Origin: Tenebrio molitor
Lineage: Eukaryota > Arthropoda > Insecta > Coleoptera > Tenebrionidae
Length of the DNA: 64,000 bases
Assembly (NCBI RefSeq): GCF_963966145.1
Contig: NC_091053.1
Coordinates: forward strand, 8,060,001-8,124,000
Direction: 5' to 3'
Positions 33,685 to 45,403 of the stretch are shown here, piece after piece (the first letter of the stretch is position 1; every line of letters begins with the position of its first letter). The notes beneath the pieces are model-generated. The model was not told the origin of the DNA. It did not search any database and saw only the letters and a program-made list of their open reading frames with translations. Both the position numbers and the translations under genes were made by a program.

Positions 33685-34750
33685 TATCCCTAGGGAATTA
33701 GGAGTGTCATAATGGTTACCGTAACTAAGGTATTATTGACATATAAGTAAGAAATAAAATATTTATTGTCGTTGTTGCTTAGTTACGACCAAATTTTGAC
33801 TGATTGGCAGAAATTAACAAAAACACACGAAACTAGTCGGACATTAAACGTTGAAGGCACCACGGGTGTTATAATGATACGTCCTCGGTCGGCGTACACC
33901 CCTCGGGCTAGAGGCACTCGGGTTTCATTTTGTCGACCTCGCGCGTTATCAACCTTATAACACCCTTGATACCTTAATAACTATAACTCCAAAGGCTGAA
34001 AAGGCGTTAAGCTTTAGTAGCCCACCACCAAACATCCAACCCTGCCAACAAAAATGTATCACATGAAAATTGAATAAATGTATTATTGATTGATTGATTA
34101 ACTGGGTCTCCAGAGCTAATGAGAAAACTACGCTGCCATTTCACGTTCCCACAGTGGTGAGAGGACCTTAAGTTACAAGTTACTGGGAATTCAACCGTAT
34201 CCCCCAATAAAATGGAGATTTGGAAGCGAAAAAAATGATAAAGATTTTATGACATTTTTCGAGAATTTCTTTAATGTTTTGATATCTAGGTTTTCTATTC
34301 TTTATGAAGCAGAAGAAAACTATGTACTGTTGTGTTTTAAAATTTTCTCGCCAACACGGATTTGAACAGTTCGCGCAAATTCGAGCGTTTTCCCCCAACT
34401 GCTCTTTGCGGACGGCGCTCGCGCGTTTCCAAGTGAAAATTTTTTGCGGTACGATCGAACCAAGAAGCCGTAGGGTAAAGCAGTGAACCTTAGTGCGATT
34501 AGAATAGGGGTGCCGTTTTGTGAAGAGGCCAGGCCAGGTGTAACCATCCCGCACGTCCAGAGATGGATGACGGGACCGCGTCGACGAGTTCATCAATTCA
34601 TGATGTGACCGATAGTAGTGATAGTGTCCTTCAACAGATATACATTTCTTCGTAAAGTATTTTATTTATTTAAACAATTCAAAGACAAATACATCCCCAA
34701 CATTCGAAGATTTCAAATTAATAGTTAAGACCAAAAAATAATCAGTAGTA
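33685..34750. repeat. Duplicated block X, copy 1
   Basis: Aligns with 60955-62115 in direct orientation. Both share cctagggaattaggagtgtc, a 120-bp stretch beginning ggcaccacgggtgttata and ending ataacaccc, and the words cgcgcaaattcgagcgtttt and gtgccgttt. Part of it (33850-33975) has a third copy at 44530-44650. The ORFs at 34180-34596 and 34304-34486 do not match any family I know and are not equally conserved in the other copy. Confidence 0.75.
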
Positions 34751-34831
34751 ATACGACGAGTAGTCAATGTTATGCCGATTATTTTTGTGGTGGTGTTACG
34801 AATGTCAACGGCGCTGGGATATGAATTTGAC

Positions 34832-35148
34832 CAAATCCAGTCGATTAATAAAGTACCGACACGATTTGACGTTTATATAAAAGGCAACCGTAACGATTTT
34901 TTTGCTACAAGAGGCGCTGATATCGGTATTGTGACTGGCTTTGGCATGGATTTATTAGTAATATATTACTAATTATTACTAATAAATTACTAATAACTAC
35001 TAATAAATCCATGGGCTTTGGTGAACAAATGTTCATCAAAGCCAGTCAAAATAGCGATATCAGCGCCTCTTGTAGCGAAAATATCGTTACGGTTGCCTTT
35101 TATGTAAACGTCAAATCGTGTCGGTACTTTATTAATCGACTGGCTTTA
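34832..35148. mobile_element. 317-bp foldback MITE with 8-bp target duplication
   Basis: Arms of about 108 bp: ccagtcgattaataaagtac onward is inverted at 35036-35143. aatttgac flanks it (34824-34831 and 35149-35156). The block-X copy at 62189-62196 has a single aatttgac and no insertion. An 8-bp duplication fits hAT, P or Merlin superfamilies. It is inserted into another palindromic element, whose full form is 62126-62279. Confidence 0.88.
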
Positions 35149-35225
35149 AATTTGACGAGTGTGTTAGCACGAGTCGAATTCGAAAGCGCCGTTGACATGA
35201 CATGACAATGGACACAATACATATA

Positions 35226-36371
35226 TACAGGGTGTCTCAGCTAAGACTTTCGAGCCTAATAACTCGGTTATCTTTCAAAAGATTTTTGTGAAATTTAAAA
35301 TGCAGATATTTTAGACGCTGAAGAATAAAATCCCATTAATGCAATTACCCAAGTCTTAAAAACGTAACTTTTACATGCCTTTTTAAAATGTTGAATCACT
35401 TAAGATTTATATCAAAAAATTGATCGTCAATAAAAAATGCTGTTGGGAGAAACTGGTCCTCGAAAGACGTCTGGTTTGCAAGAAAAAAGCAAAAAACTGT
35501 GTTAAACGTAGCTGCAGATGCAAAAACGTAGACGCGTATGAAACAAACGCGCACTATCGCCGAATTTTGGTCACCCCTTTTCGCACAAACGCAGGTGACA
35601 AATTTGACGTTTATCTTGCTAACCTTACAAACATTTACAAAGTTAAAGACAACATTTGGACGTAATTTATTAATTATTATACTGGATGCTTTAATTCTTC
35701 CATAAAGGACTAAAACACGGTCGGGATATTGTAGCAAGGTAATTTAGTTCACGTACGCTTCCTGTGTCTTCAAATAAATTGACGACTCTCTTAACCTTAC
35801 ATTTTGTAAAGCCTATATTTGGATAGTGTTCCACGAGAAAACGAACTGTGTCATTGAAGTTCTAACAACACTCTCCATTGACAAAAATTGTTTCCTTTTT
35901 CAACAATATTGAAATTTCTGCCATTGTAGTCTATTTTTAGAGTATTTTCGATAAATTTACACAATTTGACGTTTCTAATAAAGCGCGCTCAATTTTGACA
36001 GATTTTAAAGGGTGTACAACATGTTGCTTGGCAATCTTTCATCAATTGTTTCAAAAAGTAACTGCTTAAATACCTTCAAATTTTACATTACATTTTTAAC
36101 AACAAAATCTAATCTTTTCGTTGAATCAGACGAGTGATTGAGTTAATTGTTTGTGTAGACCCCTATTTTTTAATGTTTAACAATCTAATAATAATCGCGC
36201 CTAATTTTCAATAAAGGAAGCACGTGCTAAAATTACATTTTTTAGCTTAAGGTTATTTTATTATAACTAATTGAACCTTCGCTGTCTAAAATACCTGTAT
36301 TTTAAATTTCATAAAAATCCGTTGGCACAACCGAGATATTAGGCTCGAAAGTCTTAGCTGTGACACCTGTA
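35226..36371. mobile_element. 1.15-kb transposon with about 90-bp inverted ends
   Basis: tacagggtgtctcagctaag at 35226 and the sequence ending gtgacacctgta at 36371 are inverted copies over about 90 bp, with shared agactttcgagcctaata. A TA precedes the left end. No transposase motif was seen in its ORFs (35396-35737 and others), so it is probably a non-autonomous IS630/mariner-type element. Confidence 0.75.
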
Positions 36372-36843
36372 TTACAGGGTATACAGGGTCGCTACAAAAT
36401 ATGGCAACAGTTAAATATCTCGAGAATGGTTTCTTGGAAATCCTTGAGATTTGGTATGGAGTTAAGAGCATTTAAATTATATTCTTTGCAATTTTTTCAG
36501 TTTTATACCATAATTTGTTTTCGAGATACAAAGCTAACTAGATTTTTTTTAAATGGCAACAGGGGTTAATTTTATGATTTTTGAAAAGAGATTTTTTTTT
36601 CTGAATTCAACGATGTATCACATCGCGTCGATCCTCCCCCGACACTTGACCCTACGTTGGAACTGCCACGTCGGTCGTACACTCAAAAAAATTTCCTTCG
36701 GAAGATGGTGCTGGCGGAAAATTTTACAATTTATATTATTGTGTACTCCAGTACACAGTGAATTATTTTTTCGATGAACCATAGGGATTTACATGGTGTA
36801 AACTTTATTTCGTGTTAATGGTTTTTCTACTGCTAATATCAAA

Positions 36844-37092
36844 ATGATTTTTCGCACACTTGTAGCTTACTTAATTTTCTACAGGTTCTGGTGTTTTCTT
36901 TTCCAAGAAACACACCCGCAATGGTCCCAAAAGGTGAATTTATGGGCCGCAATTTTAGGAGTCCCTATTACTGGACCATTTTTATTTATTATAACATTAA
37001 TAATTTTATTAATTCTATTATTCGATCATTTTAGAGATCGATTAGGTTACTGTTTAGCGACTTTTAGCAAACAGTTTGAGCATTTAAAATAG
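36844..37092 (+). pseudogene. Possible IS630-type transposase fragment
   Basis: The segment HPQWSQKVNLWAAILG followed by ITGPF recalls the conserved middle of insect IS630-type transposases. Flanking residues do not fit, and the hydrophobic run after it (LFIITLIILLILLF) is probably AT-rich read-through. A tatacagggtcgctacaaaa end at 36388 may be the left terminus of the same element. Family weakly supported. Confidence 0.35.
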
Positions 37093-37364
37093 CAAAATAA
37101 TTGTCCACCTCTTTAGTTTAAATTTACAATTTAGGGATAAATGATTCATGAAATAAAATTGTTTTCCTGGGTCCTTTTTTTATCTTTCGAATTGAGAAAT
37201 CTTTTAATAATAGGGGTTAAAATACATATTTGCTTTTCAGTTTTAGAGCTTCGTAATTTATTTCAATGTCAGTGGACACGGCCTATTAACTTTAATGAAA
37301 TTTAAAAAAGGGTTGAAATTATTATTAACGTAATGTAATGTTATAATAATACTTAAAATACAAA

Positions 37365-37620
37365 TACAAAAATTAATAAATATTTAGAGGTCTCCGTTGC
37401 TATGAGAAATCTTTGGTGTTTAGAAAAAAATTCGATTTTACCACTTATAATTTCAGCAACGGGAACAGTACCGCAATCTGTTTTTAAAAATTTAAAAATT
37501 CTGGATTTAATAAAACACAACAAAGTCAAAATGTGGAGACGAGACGCCAGTAATTATGTTGATTAGCACTGCACTATTACTTGGTAGTAATATTCGTAAG
37601 GTTTTAAGCGATTTGGAGCC
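37365..37620 (+). mobile_element. R2-superfamily LINE tail, copy 2
   Basis: Matches the 3' coding end of 7580-8924: KINKYLEVSVAMRNLWCL and VPQSVFKNLKILDL are readable. It then jumps, by a deletion relative to copy 1, to the shared aagtcaaaatgtggag and attatgttgattagcactgc. Severely 5'-truncated. The 3' hairpin region is not recognisable here. The interval 37620-38330 holds nothing I can identify. Confidence 0.8.
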
Positions 37621-38332
37621 TTTAAGGGGCTCGTCGAACAAAAAAACTACTATTATCTTCAAGCGGATCACAAAAAAAAAAAATCGAACAAAAACTCACT
37701 TATTTATTTTTCTTTTCCTGCAGTCATAATCTTCAAATTTTAAGGCACTAGTAATTTCTATTTCCCTTGTTATTGGTACTTGAAGTTTCGATATTATTAG
37801 TAAAGTCTATAATGCTATCCATTCTATCCGATGTACTTTCAGCAAATTTTCACGTAAAACTTTCCCAAAATGGTGAATGATCGCGATTTGTAATTTCTAA
37901 TATCTTGCACTTTTACTACGATAGCAGAGCCCAAATCTTCGATATCTCTGATTGACAAATTGGTGAATTCATCGCATCACAAGCTCCGGTCAGACATACT
38001 CGTAACTCTACGCACATACCTAACCTACAATAATAATTTATAATTCTTGTTGAGATGAGAATCCGGGATCGATAAATAATCACAGATTACCGAAAATAAT
38101 GGGAGATTTAATGTTTGCCGTTTTACAATTTCAACAATGACAAGATGACAACAAAACACGTGTGCACACTAACACGATACGAACACGACAGACAAAGTTT
38201 CTTGGTTAGGTTAACAATTGACAAAATTGACGGAAACTTTTCGCCGCAAATATGAATTATAAATTTTGTTCATTTTAATAATTAACAGATTATAAAACAT
38301 TTTCATTACAAAAATTATTCGTTCCTTGGGGC

Positions 38333-38575
38333 CCTCGAGTTCGGGAAGCTACCGTCAGTGTTCGTCGTTCTCAATTGGCTGTGGTCCGGCGTAGGAGCAC
38401 AAAATTAGCTGCGTCAACCATTAGTGGGACAGTGACCAAACTAGGCCAGCTGACACGTGAAGAGAGGTACCCTTTAGGCCTGTTAGTAACTTTTTCTCTT
38501 TTATTTTCAACCACAAGGGTAGATCAGGCTGATATACAAGATTCCAGGGTTATCGCGTCAGGTTCCATTTAAGCT
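38333..38575. repeat. Dispersed repeat, paired with 2221-2457
   Basis: Second copy of the repeat described at 2221-2457, same orientation; it ends before 38600. It is followed by about 270 bp of non-coding sequence up to the OR pseudogene's final exon. Confidence 0.7.
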
Positions 38576-38845
38576 TTATTTATAATCGTGGTTTTCACAA
38601 TGTATAACAAGATGCGATTTAACGAAATACACCCAAACTATGTGGAACCAATCAGAAGCGACGACGGAAACTTCTGGTGTCACGACTTCTTCAGCAACGC
38701 CTACCACAAGCTATTAAAGGAACTAGCAAGTGCATAAATACTAAATTATGTGAGCTATATCTGTGAAATTTAATAAATGCCTAATATATTGCATTCTATA
38801 TCCAACGGAATATTGCAGTGAGCGACGTGTTCTGTTAATTTAACG

Positions 38846-40317
38846 TTAATTAGAGCGGTCACTCAGTATTCCTAAATTATGCATGACAACTGCGTAACTG
38901 AAACTAGTGCGCATTATCTGCAACAATATTTAAATTATCTCTTGAAAATTTGTTAGTGCTACTTACAGAAACAGCTAGTTTATAGTCGGCAGTGTATCCA
39001 GCAAATCCTAATGAAGAAGGTTTCAAAGAATTCTCCATAAAAATTAGTAAAATCTGTTTATTTTTGGCATTCCAGTTGTGCCACGAACATTGGATTAAAG
39101 TATCAAAGATTCCTTCCATCTGGAAATAATAAGAATAAGACGTATTCCTACATAAATCTGCTAATGGTACCTGATCAGAGGTTTTCTGGCCGGCTTGACA
39201 ATGATAATAGTTGCAACAGTGGAGAATGCACATAAACGCAATTTCATAATGGTACTCGCATTTTCAAAAACCTGAAACACCGTTATTAATTTATTTGTTT
39301 CTGAACCACCATAAGTTGACGCACAAGCATGATGAAGAAAATCAATGCGATGGCAGCAAGTATACCTGTTATCATAACTCTGATGAATATTGATTTCACA
39401 ATTCCTAGCAGTTTCTTAAAAGCCCTGTAACAATAATAGTTTGTAAAATATTTATGAATGTTTATCATCACCACACGTTACTACGAAATTGTGGTGTTTG
39501 ATGCAAGAAAGCAAAGTGTGGAAAATCTTATTTTGCCAGAGAATTTTTTGTCCAACTTTTAGTGTGTCATAATCGGGATGATCATCAGAAATTTGCAAAA
39601 TCCGTTGATTAATTAAGAAAATTTGCAAACTCAGTCCTTCTATTCCGTACAACAAGGCTCCGGTGAATCGTAACGTTACGTAAGACATTACTGGTGAGGA
39701 CCAAAAGAACAGCTGATTGAACATTTTTGACGAAACTCCCAAGTAGTGGTCGAAAGCATCTTCACAAACAATCCACTCGTAGTGATCGCCAAAAATTGGA
39801 AACATACATGTACTGGAGAGCAACACAACCGCGTAAATTAAAAAATACATATAGTTTATTTGAGCAGATTTTTTCTTAATGATGTGTTGCACTTCAGGAC
39901 CGACGCTATCTGTCGACCACACTGCACTAACCGATTCGTCGAATATTTTCAAGATCTCATCTTCCATAACAATGGCAGACGCCATCAACATTAACACCTA
40001 TTTGCAAATATTAGAAAAGCTGAACTCTTGAGTGATCTTACTTACATTAGCTAATATTAGAAGAAAGGGTCCGTACGTTGTGATCATATCTATACTGAAG
40101 CTGTTAACGATGAAGCAAATCTGAAGCAGGAAGGTGAACGAATAAAACATAAAGAAAAACCCGCCAACCCATTTTGTAATTTTATGATAACCAAAATGAA
40201 TAAATATTTTTCCCAAGTAAAGAAATGGATCATCATAGCCTAAAATTTAAGCACGATATAAGAAAGTAGATCGATTAATCAGGAAAATTTACCACTAGAA
40301 GCAGTTACTTGAGGCAT
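38846..40317 (-). pseudogene. Odorant receptor with frameshifted exon 5
   Basis: Seven exons by my reconstruction: 40293-40317 (ATG), 40046-40239, 39477-39997, 39310-39424, 39171-39271, 38967-39119, 38846-38917. Splice sites are GT-AG throughout. Exons 2, 3 and 6 have exactly the lengths (194, 521, 153) of the intact receptor at 49257-51095. Family marks include SLQIFLINQRIL, CQAGQK, QCSWHNWNAKNKQILL and a final exon with MRTSFSY. Exon 5 is 101 nt where both intact paralogs have 111. The missing 10 bp lie in the last membrane segment near 39195-39215 and shift the frame before CQAGQK. So it is a probable pseudogene or, less likely, an assembly error. Confidence 0.82.
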
Positions 40318-40923
40318 TTTACTGATAACTGAAAGCAACTCTCTTTGCTGTTGGCGTTTGAGATCTTTTATGTATTGAACAGGTATTGATTTGCTCATGG
40401 CAATAATGATCATGACCTAAACCTTGATGTGTTTTAAAGATGAGTTCACAAAGTGTTAAATTTTTAACAGAAGACCAGACCAGAGCAAATATGACTTGAA
40501 TATAAACTACAGACGACCTTAACCTGTGTAAAATTTTAACTACTGTAATGGTCTGAATAGGTTAGCTAAATGAAGAATTTTAATTTTTAAAATTATTTCA
40601 ACGAAACGTTCATTTGGGATGCAAATGCTGGTCAGTTGTAAATTTTATTTTCTCGATGCACGATTCCCGATGCAAAAGTGTCATGTCGAAGGACTGCCCG
40701 TGTCAACCGGGAAACGTCCGAGGCTCTGCACCCTAGGGGAGCCAGTGCAGCCGCCGCCGACCCCGCCGAATGACCGGCCGCTCCCCGAACAATCCGATCA
40801 CCGACCCCACGTCACCACCCAGATCCTAGGTGAGTCGCCCCGTCACTCCGACCATCCAGTCGGCCCGGATAGCCAACGGCCAAGTGGACACCATCACCGA
40901 GGCCTACTGGATAAGCCTCCAGA

Positions 40924-42660
40924 TTGGAACGACAACTATCCGAGGGAAATTCCAACCACCTACCGCATCTGCCGTCCGACCTCGTGCTGGGTATCGACCT
41001 CCTGCGACGATATCCCTTCAGCATTGACCTGAAAAAGGGCAGCGCTTCGCTACGTCCCCCGACCGCCGCGGACGAGGTGCAGCCGATTCAGGCGCAGCCA
41101 GCTTTTCAGGTTAGTGACAGTCCGCCACTTACTCTTTCCCCAGATGAAGAGCAGCGCCTTCGGCAGTTCCTCGCTGAAGAACTCCCCTTGTTTGACAGCG
41201 TCCGAGGACTGACACCACTGACCCGTCACGAGATCCGTCTTCTGCATCCGGAGCCTGTGAAGCAGCGCTACCGACCACGGAACCCATTCATGCAGGGTAT
41301 CATCGATGAGGAGGTGGACAAGATGCTTGCTGAGGGTGTAATCGAGCCGTCGGAGAGCCCCTGGAGCTCGCCAATTGTCCTGGCCAAGAAGAAGGATGGC
41401 AAGCACCGCTTCTGCATCGACTTCCGGAAGGTGAACGAGGTGACCCGCAAAGATGCCTATCCACTGCCGTTCATCAACGTGATCCTCGACAAGCTACGAC
41501 GAGCTGGGTACATCTCCACCATCGATCTCAAGAGTGGCTACTAGCAGGTACCTCTGACCCCGTCCAGCAAACCAATTACCGCCTTTACGGTCCCGTCCCA
41601 GGGACTGTATCAATTCCGAGTCATGCCGTTCGGATTACATTCGGCGCCAGCCACCTTCCAGCACCTAATGGACCGGGTCATCGGGCCAGAGTTGGATCCG
41701 TACTGCTTCGCCTATCTAGATGACATCGTCGTACTCGGTGAGACCTTCGAGCAGCACCTGAAGGTACTCCAAGAAGTGTTTCGTCGCCTACGAGCCGCCA
41801 ACCTCCGGTTGAATCCCGACAAGTGCCAATTTGGACGTCGTAGCCTGACCTACCTGTGCCACGTCGTCACGGCAGCCGGCATCCGGACCGATCCGGGTAA
41901 GGTAGCCGCCATCCGGCAGTTGGCCACCCCCAAGACGCTTCGTCAGCTGAGGCGCTTCCTGGGCATGGCCTCATGGTACCGTCGCTTCATTTCTGACTTC
42001 TCCCGGATCGCCGCCCCGCTGAAACGACTCCTGAAGAAAGGTGGCCGATGGGAATGGACCCCGGAACAGGACGCTGCCTTCAACACCCTCAAGGATAGCC
42101 TCTCTGCCGCTCCGGTCCTCGCCTGTCCGGATTTCGGTAAGCCCTTTGTCCTACAGACCGACGCAGCCGACACAGGGCTGGGAGTAGCGCTGACTCAGTA
42201 CGTGGACGGAGGCGACTATGTGATCGCTTATGCCAGCCGGAGCCTGACCAAACCCGAACAGGCCTACTCCACAACCGAAAAGGAATGTGTGGTATGGGGT
42301 ATCGAGAAGATGAGGCCATACCTGGAAGGCTACCGCTTCAGCGTGCTCACCGACCACCAGTCCCTCAAGTGGCTCCAGGCCATCAAGAATCCGGCAGGAA
42401 GACTCGCCCAGTGGGCCATCTTCCTACAACAGCACGATTTCGACATCCGTTACCGAAAGGGAGCCCTGAACCGGGTGGCTGACACTCTCTCCCGACAGCT
42501 CGCCGCAACCGAGGATGAAACCACCCCCGAAGACCTGTTTGCACTTGAAGACGCCCCCGGAGGCAACTGGTACAACAGGATGCGACAAGAGGTTCAGGTT
42601 CAGGTTCAGGAGGACGCCGCAGACTACCCAGGACGGGAAGAGAAGGGGACACGGAACCCC
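40924..42660 (+). pseudogene. Gypsy protease end, RT and RNase H with amber codon
   Basis: In one frame: LVLGIDLLRRYPF (protease C-terminus), SPWSSPIVLAKKKDGKHRF and DLKSGY (RT). A TAG at 41542-41544 follows, where the family usually has Trp. The frame then continues with MPFGLHSAPATFQHLMD, the catalytic FAYLDDIVVL, LGMASWYRRFI and RNase H TDAADTGLG, ending near the primer-proximal GNWYNRMRQEV. The integrase that should follow is absent. The frame stays open into a proline-rich low-complexity tail up to 43491. A single substitution breaks RT, but loss of integrase is the more decisive damage. Confidence 0.88.
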
Positions 42661-43050
42661 AAGGAGGTCCGGAACCCACCCACTCCCCCACAGACAGGCC
42701 CGACTGCCAGCGGGGAAAACCCCCTGCTCCCGCAGACCCGACCAGCCGCCTCCATCTGCTGGATCGACGGATCGGACAGGCGGGCCCTCCCTCGCCTGAT
42801 AGGGGAATCACGGGCGCATGGGACTCCAATGGACCTGACCGTCCGCCGACGACGACATGATCCAACGCCGCCGCTACCACTGCCCCGTGTTCCCGACAGG
42901 AGCCCCTTACCCGGCAACAGCCCGCCACCCGCCACCGATGCAAGAGCGCATTCCGATTCCTATCCTCATTCCGCTTCCAGTTCGGCTTCTGAACTAACTC
43001 CGACTGCCACTCCGCTTCCGACCTTGTTGACATCCCGCTCTCTTCCCCCC

Positions 43051-43345
43051 TGGCCCGTTCCTTCCCATTGCGAGGGAACCCCGGCCATTCCGCTTTCTCC
43101 TTTTCCTTCCTGGCCCGTTCCCTCCCATTGCGAGGGAACCTCGGCCTTCCCGCTTTCTCCTTGTCTTCCTGGCCCGTTCCTTCCCATTGCGACGGAACCC
43201 CGGCCATCCCGCTTTCTCCTTTTCTTCCTGGCCCGTTCCCTCCCATTGCGAGGGAACCCCGGCCTTCCCGGTTTCTCTCTCCGTCCTGGCTCGTTCCTTC
43301 CCGCTGTGAGGGAACCCCGGCCATCCCGCTTTCCTTTCACCCTTC
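43051..43345. repeat. 58-60 bp tandem repeat, about five units
   Basis: tggcccgttcc recurs at 43051, 43111, 43170, 43229 and (tggctcgttcc) 43287, giving periods of 60, 59, 59 and 58 bp. Each unit contains cccattgcgagggaacc and a pyrimidine run. Because most spacings are not multiples of three, successive units are read in different frames, yet several frames stay open on both strands. Confidence 0.88.
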
Positions 43346-43771
43346 TCTCTTTCGCCCCGAACAGGAAGAGCCAGCAGCGTCCAGGTCCGACCGGAACGAC
43401 AGTAAGTATGAGTCGCGCTCTCCTCCGACACCCGCCTGGAACACTCCTCCAGGTCACGGATACCGTCCCCGAAAGGTTCCGGCGCCACTAGGTACCAACA
43501 CCCCTTTTTGTACATATTGTAAATAAAGGCCCGCCTGTTGCGACACCTGCTTGTTTTGCTACCCCCTTTCCGCGCCCTGACAGCCGACCCCCGGACACCG
43601 TACGCTCCGCGAAGCTACCCTGGCCGTGTGGCGTCCCACCACAGCCGCAAAAAGAGACTGGCGCTCGAGGCATACCGCGACCGACCCGAACGGCGTCAAA
43701 TCCCGTGACGTCACTACTGTAAGTGATCGTCACACAGTATAAGATATTAGTGTTAGAAAAAAGATTTTTAC

Positions 43772-43811
43772 CTTTAAAGCAAGTTATTTCAGTCATCTTA
43801 AAAGTTGATAT
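43772..43811 (-). pseudogene. Orphan odorant receptor first exon
   Basis: A 40-nt segment matches exon 1 of the receptor at 49257-51095 (51056-51095), including its GT donor (TTTAAAG|GTAAA). The start codon has become ATA. No further OR exon lies to its left, where the GC-rich gypsy fragment begins instead. The 5' flank to the right (about 43812-44350) also resembles OR upstream sequence. It is a relic of another receptor copy. Confidence 0.75.
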
Positions 43812-44981
43812 GGTTCTGACGTCTGTTGCTAACCCGACATGTACTTCTTACATCCCTTAATTCGTTTCACTTAAATACTAAATATATTTGTTATTGATTT
43901 ACTAAAAAAAAAATATATCTTCGTTTTGTTACCACCGGCCCTGTGGAGCGGTCGAACTATAGAGTCCATCTTAGGGGCCGGTGTCGAGATTCGTTGACCG
44001 ATTCCTTTCTTAACGCCGGGTGGCAAATGCACACCGTCGAAGAAGTTAGCCGTTTCGTAATAGAACTGGTTTACCCAGACCGTCAGTCTTTCGTGTAGAA
44101 GGAGAGGAGCTCGAAAAAAACAACATTCTCTTCTGAAGTCAGGTAAATCTGTGCCGTTACTGCCGTTTCCGGCCAGCGTCAGCTATTCTTAGGAAGTTGG
44201 GACCAAAAGCAGCAAAAGAACGAGTGGGGGTGGTTCTTTAAAGGCCATCCAAATGGCCCATGGGTAACAGTTTGTTAACGACTCTGCACTTCAACTTTAT
44301 TAATTTATATTTAATATAGGCAGGACTATTAGTCATTAATTTTTTAATGTACGACTTTATTGTTATCGAACGATGACCCAGTTTTCTGATACGTAATTAT
44401 AGAAATAATCCCCTAGGGCATTATCTTTAAATAATAGGCTATAGGGCGTCGCAAACAACTTTTGACGGATTGGTATAAATTAATCAAATCATTGTCAATC
44501 CAAAAACACACGAAATTAGTCGGGCATTAAACGTTGAAGGCACCACGACTGATACGCCCTCGTACTCGCGTACTCGCGTACTCGCCCAGGTCAGGGGCCC
44601 TCGGGTTTCATTCTCCCAACCTCGTGCGTTATCAACCTTATAACACCCTTGATACCTTAATTGATAATAATTAATTAATATATTACGTTCCAACCCCAGA
44701 AATATCATTTTTATAAAATGATAAATACATTTGTTATTGATTTGCAGAAAAGAATATCTTCATCTGTTAACGACTCTGCACTCTAACGTTAATTTATATT
44801 TAATATAGACAGACTTATTAGACGTTAATACATATTTTAAAATACAAACAATATTAAAATTGGATTGGCATAATTTACTGTTGGTATTGTAACATTTCTC
44901 AGGTTGAGTATGATGTTTGGGTGTTCATCTCCTTGCCGATTCCTCTTTGTATGAAATTTTTGTAAAAATTAGAAAACAAGA

Positions 44982-45185
44982 AACATAGTGTCAAAAGAAA
45001 AACCTATTGTTCCAACCCAGACTAACCGGGAAATCGTATTAATGATTTCGTTAACGGGTGACCAAGGTTTTAAGAAATGCAGTTGCAGGGGAAAATGCGA
45101 AACAAATAAGTGCTACAGTAAAGGTTCACTGGTACTATACAATTCTAAATGGCACGGTAGCAATCCCTGTCACCATAAGGACTAA
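44982..45185 (+). CDS. Small cysteine-rich ORF, block-B copy
   Basis: Paralog of 3232-3435 with about 90% identical residues by eye. The CSCRGKCETNKC core is kept, but the following CHCK reads CYSK. The frame remains open in both copies despite substitutions, which is slight evidence of constraint or of recency only. Probably a transposon-derived remnant. Confidence 0.3.
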   Translation, partial: NIVSKEKPIVPTQTNREIVLMISLTGDQGFKKCSCRGKCETNKCYSKGSLVLYNSKWHGSNPCHHKD

Positions 45186-45290
45186 ATATATTGTTGTTTC
45201 TTGTGTTTAGTTTGTTTTCTATTTTAATTTGTTATTCTGTTGTTTTTTAAGAAACCATATTTTATATCTAATTACATACATTGAAGGTAA

Positions 45291-45403
45291 CGTGCGATCG
45301 AATAAAAAAAAAATCGAGTTACCTGGATTGTGCTATTCTGATGCTTTGATTGGTCCAAACCACCATTTTCGCCTACTCTGATTTTTTTTTAATCGATCGC
45401 ACG
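45291..45403. mobile_element. Short hairpin element, copy B
   Basis: Counterpart of 3541-3652; the right arm has one change (aatcgatcgcacg). Confidence 0.65.

Larger units (their letters stand above)
40660..43745 (+). mobile_element. Decayed GC-rich Ty3/gypsy fragment
   Basis: The DNA is visibly GC-rich against an AT-rich neighbourhood, and the similarity to gypsy pol starts with a degraded protease end. No integrase, no clear LTR pair and no target duplication were found, so the boundaries are approximate. The right part (43500-43745) contains an AATAAA at 43522 and could be an LTR remnant. Just beyond it, OR-flank sequence resumes. Confidence 0.75.

Noticed and set aside
36844..37092. Small membrane protein gene
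   Set aside because: The hydrophobic stretch follows a transposase-like motif and is AT-rich; no start context or homolog was recognised.
42383..43515. Minus-strand ORFs of 100-313 codons over the GC-rich tail
   Set aside because: They mirror the plus-strand RNase H region and the 59-bp repeat; all frames are open because of composition, and no family motif appears.
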